In this document: positions 5,007-5,008 of the stretch, piece by piece | Position numbering within the stretch: position 1 is the stretch's first letter | Layout: each line of letters starts with the position of its first letter | Assembly: GCA_002479655.1 (NCBI GenBank) | Contig: DLOQ01000094.1 | Coordinates: 24,777 to 29,784, forward strand | From: Lachnospiraceae bacterium UBA7480 | GTDB lineage: Bacteria > Bacillota > Clostridia > Lachnospirales > Lachnospiraceae | DNA length: 5,008 nt | Reading direction: 5' to 3' | Translations under genes and position numbers: made by a program | Notes under the pieces: generated by a model | Databases searched by the model: none | Told to the model about the DNA's origin: nothing | The model's input: the letters and a program-made list of their open reading frames with translations, nothing else

Positions 5007-5008
5007 GC
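4851..5008 (+). pseudogene. Frame-shifted continuation of the secreted protein (repeat stalk), open to window end
   Basis: Reading AAT GCG GTT TCT from 4851 gives four uninterrupted 13-residue units with no stop to the window edge. This is the frame the upstream gene would enter if one G at 4836/4837 were absent. There is no start codon or ribosome site of its own in this frame, so it is translated only if the frame is restored by reversion, recombination with another copy, slippage, or if the extra base is a sequence error. Listed separately so that the out-of-frame part is not lost. Confidence 0.7.

Noticed and set aside
4852..5008. Third plus-strand frame of the array: ATG then repeated M-R-F-L-L-L-L-Q-A-I-P-V-T
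   Set aside because: It looks like serial signal peptides but has no ribosome site and follows automatically from a 39-bp period; the A/S/T/P/N frame matches the upstream gene far better.

Overview
The window most resembles a chromosomal segment of a low-to-moderate-GC Firmicute, probably a gut Clostridia/Lachnospiraceae-type bacterium. This is inferred from three things: strong AAGGAG-type ribosome binding sites and ATGA gene overlaps, a LytTR-DUF3021-ABC cassette of a kind common in that group, and a standalone TrpB-like enzyme. No species can be named from the sequence alone.

Layout: (1) 1-1334, plus strand: a TrpB2-type, PLP-dependent tryptophan synthase beta-like enzyme whose true start lies left of the window. 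(2) 1354-1392: a strong hairpin between convergent genes, probably a bidirectional terminator. (3) 3934 down to 1394, minus strand: a compact four-gene operon read as LytTR DNA-binding regulator, DUF3021-like four-helix membrane protein, ABC ATPase, ABC-2 permease. The first two genes abut, the last two overlap by ATGA, and 79 bp separate the DUF3021-like gene from the ATPase gene. This looks like a self-contained signalling/export unit: a LytTR factor with no receiver domain, a membrane partner that may hold or sense for it, and a two-gene exporter of unknown cargo. (4) 3935-4273: a 339-bp divergent intergenic region. It holds an exact-consensus sigma-A-type promoter (TTGACA, 17 bp, TATAAT) facing right, overlapped by an AT-rich inverted repeat, and a weaker extended -10 candidate facing left. 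(5) 4274 to the right edge, plus strand: a secreted protein with a signal peptide, two 42-residue repeats built around Y-S-D, A-A-F-G-D-N-T and H-Y motifs, a Ser-rich linker, and then a 39-bp tandem repeat coding for an Ala/Ser/Thr/Pro/Asn-rich stalk.

The most notable observation is in that last gene. The first 39-bp copy carries one extra G (4836/4837), which throws the frame and stops the protein at 4849. The following four copies are all exactly 39 bp and stay open, in the shifted frame, to the window end. The gene is therefore a recent frameshift, a switchable surface gene, or a sequence error in a repeat. The sequence alone cannot separate these.

Nothing here amounts to a clearly new system. 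The two parts most worth follow-up are the repeat-bearing secreted protein with its very strong promoter, and the neighbouring LytTR/DUF3021/ABC unit that shares its intergenic region.
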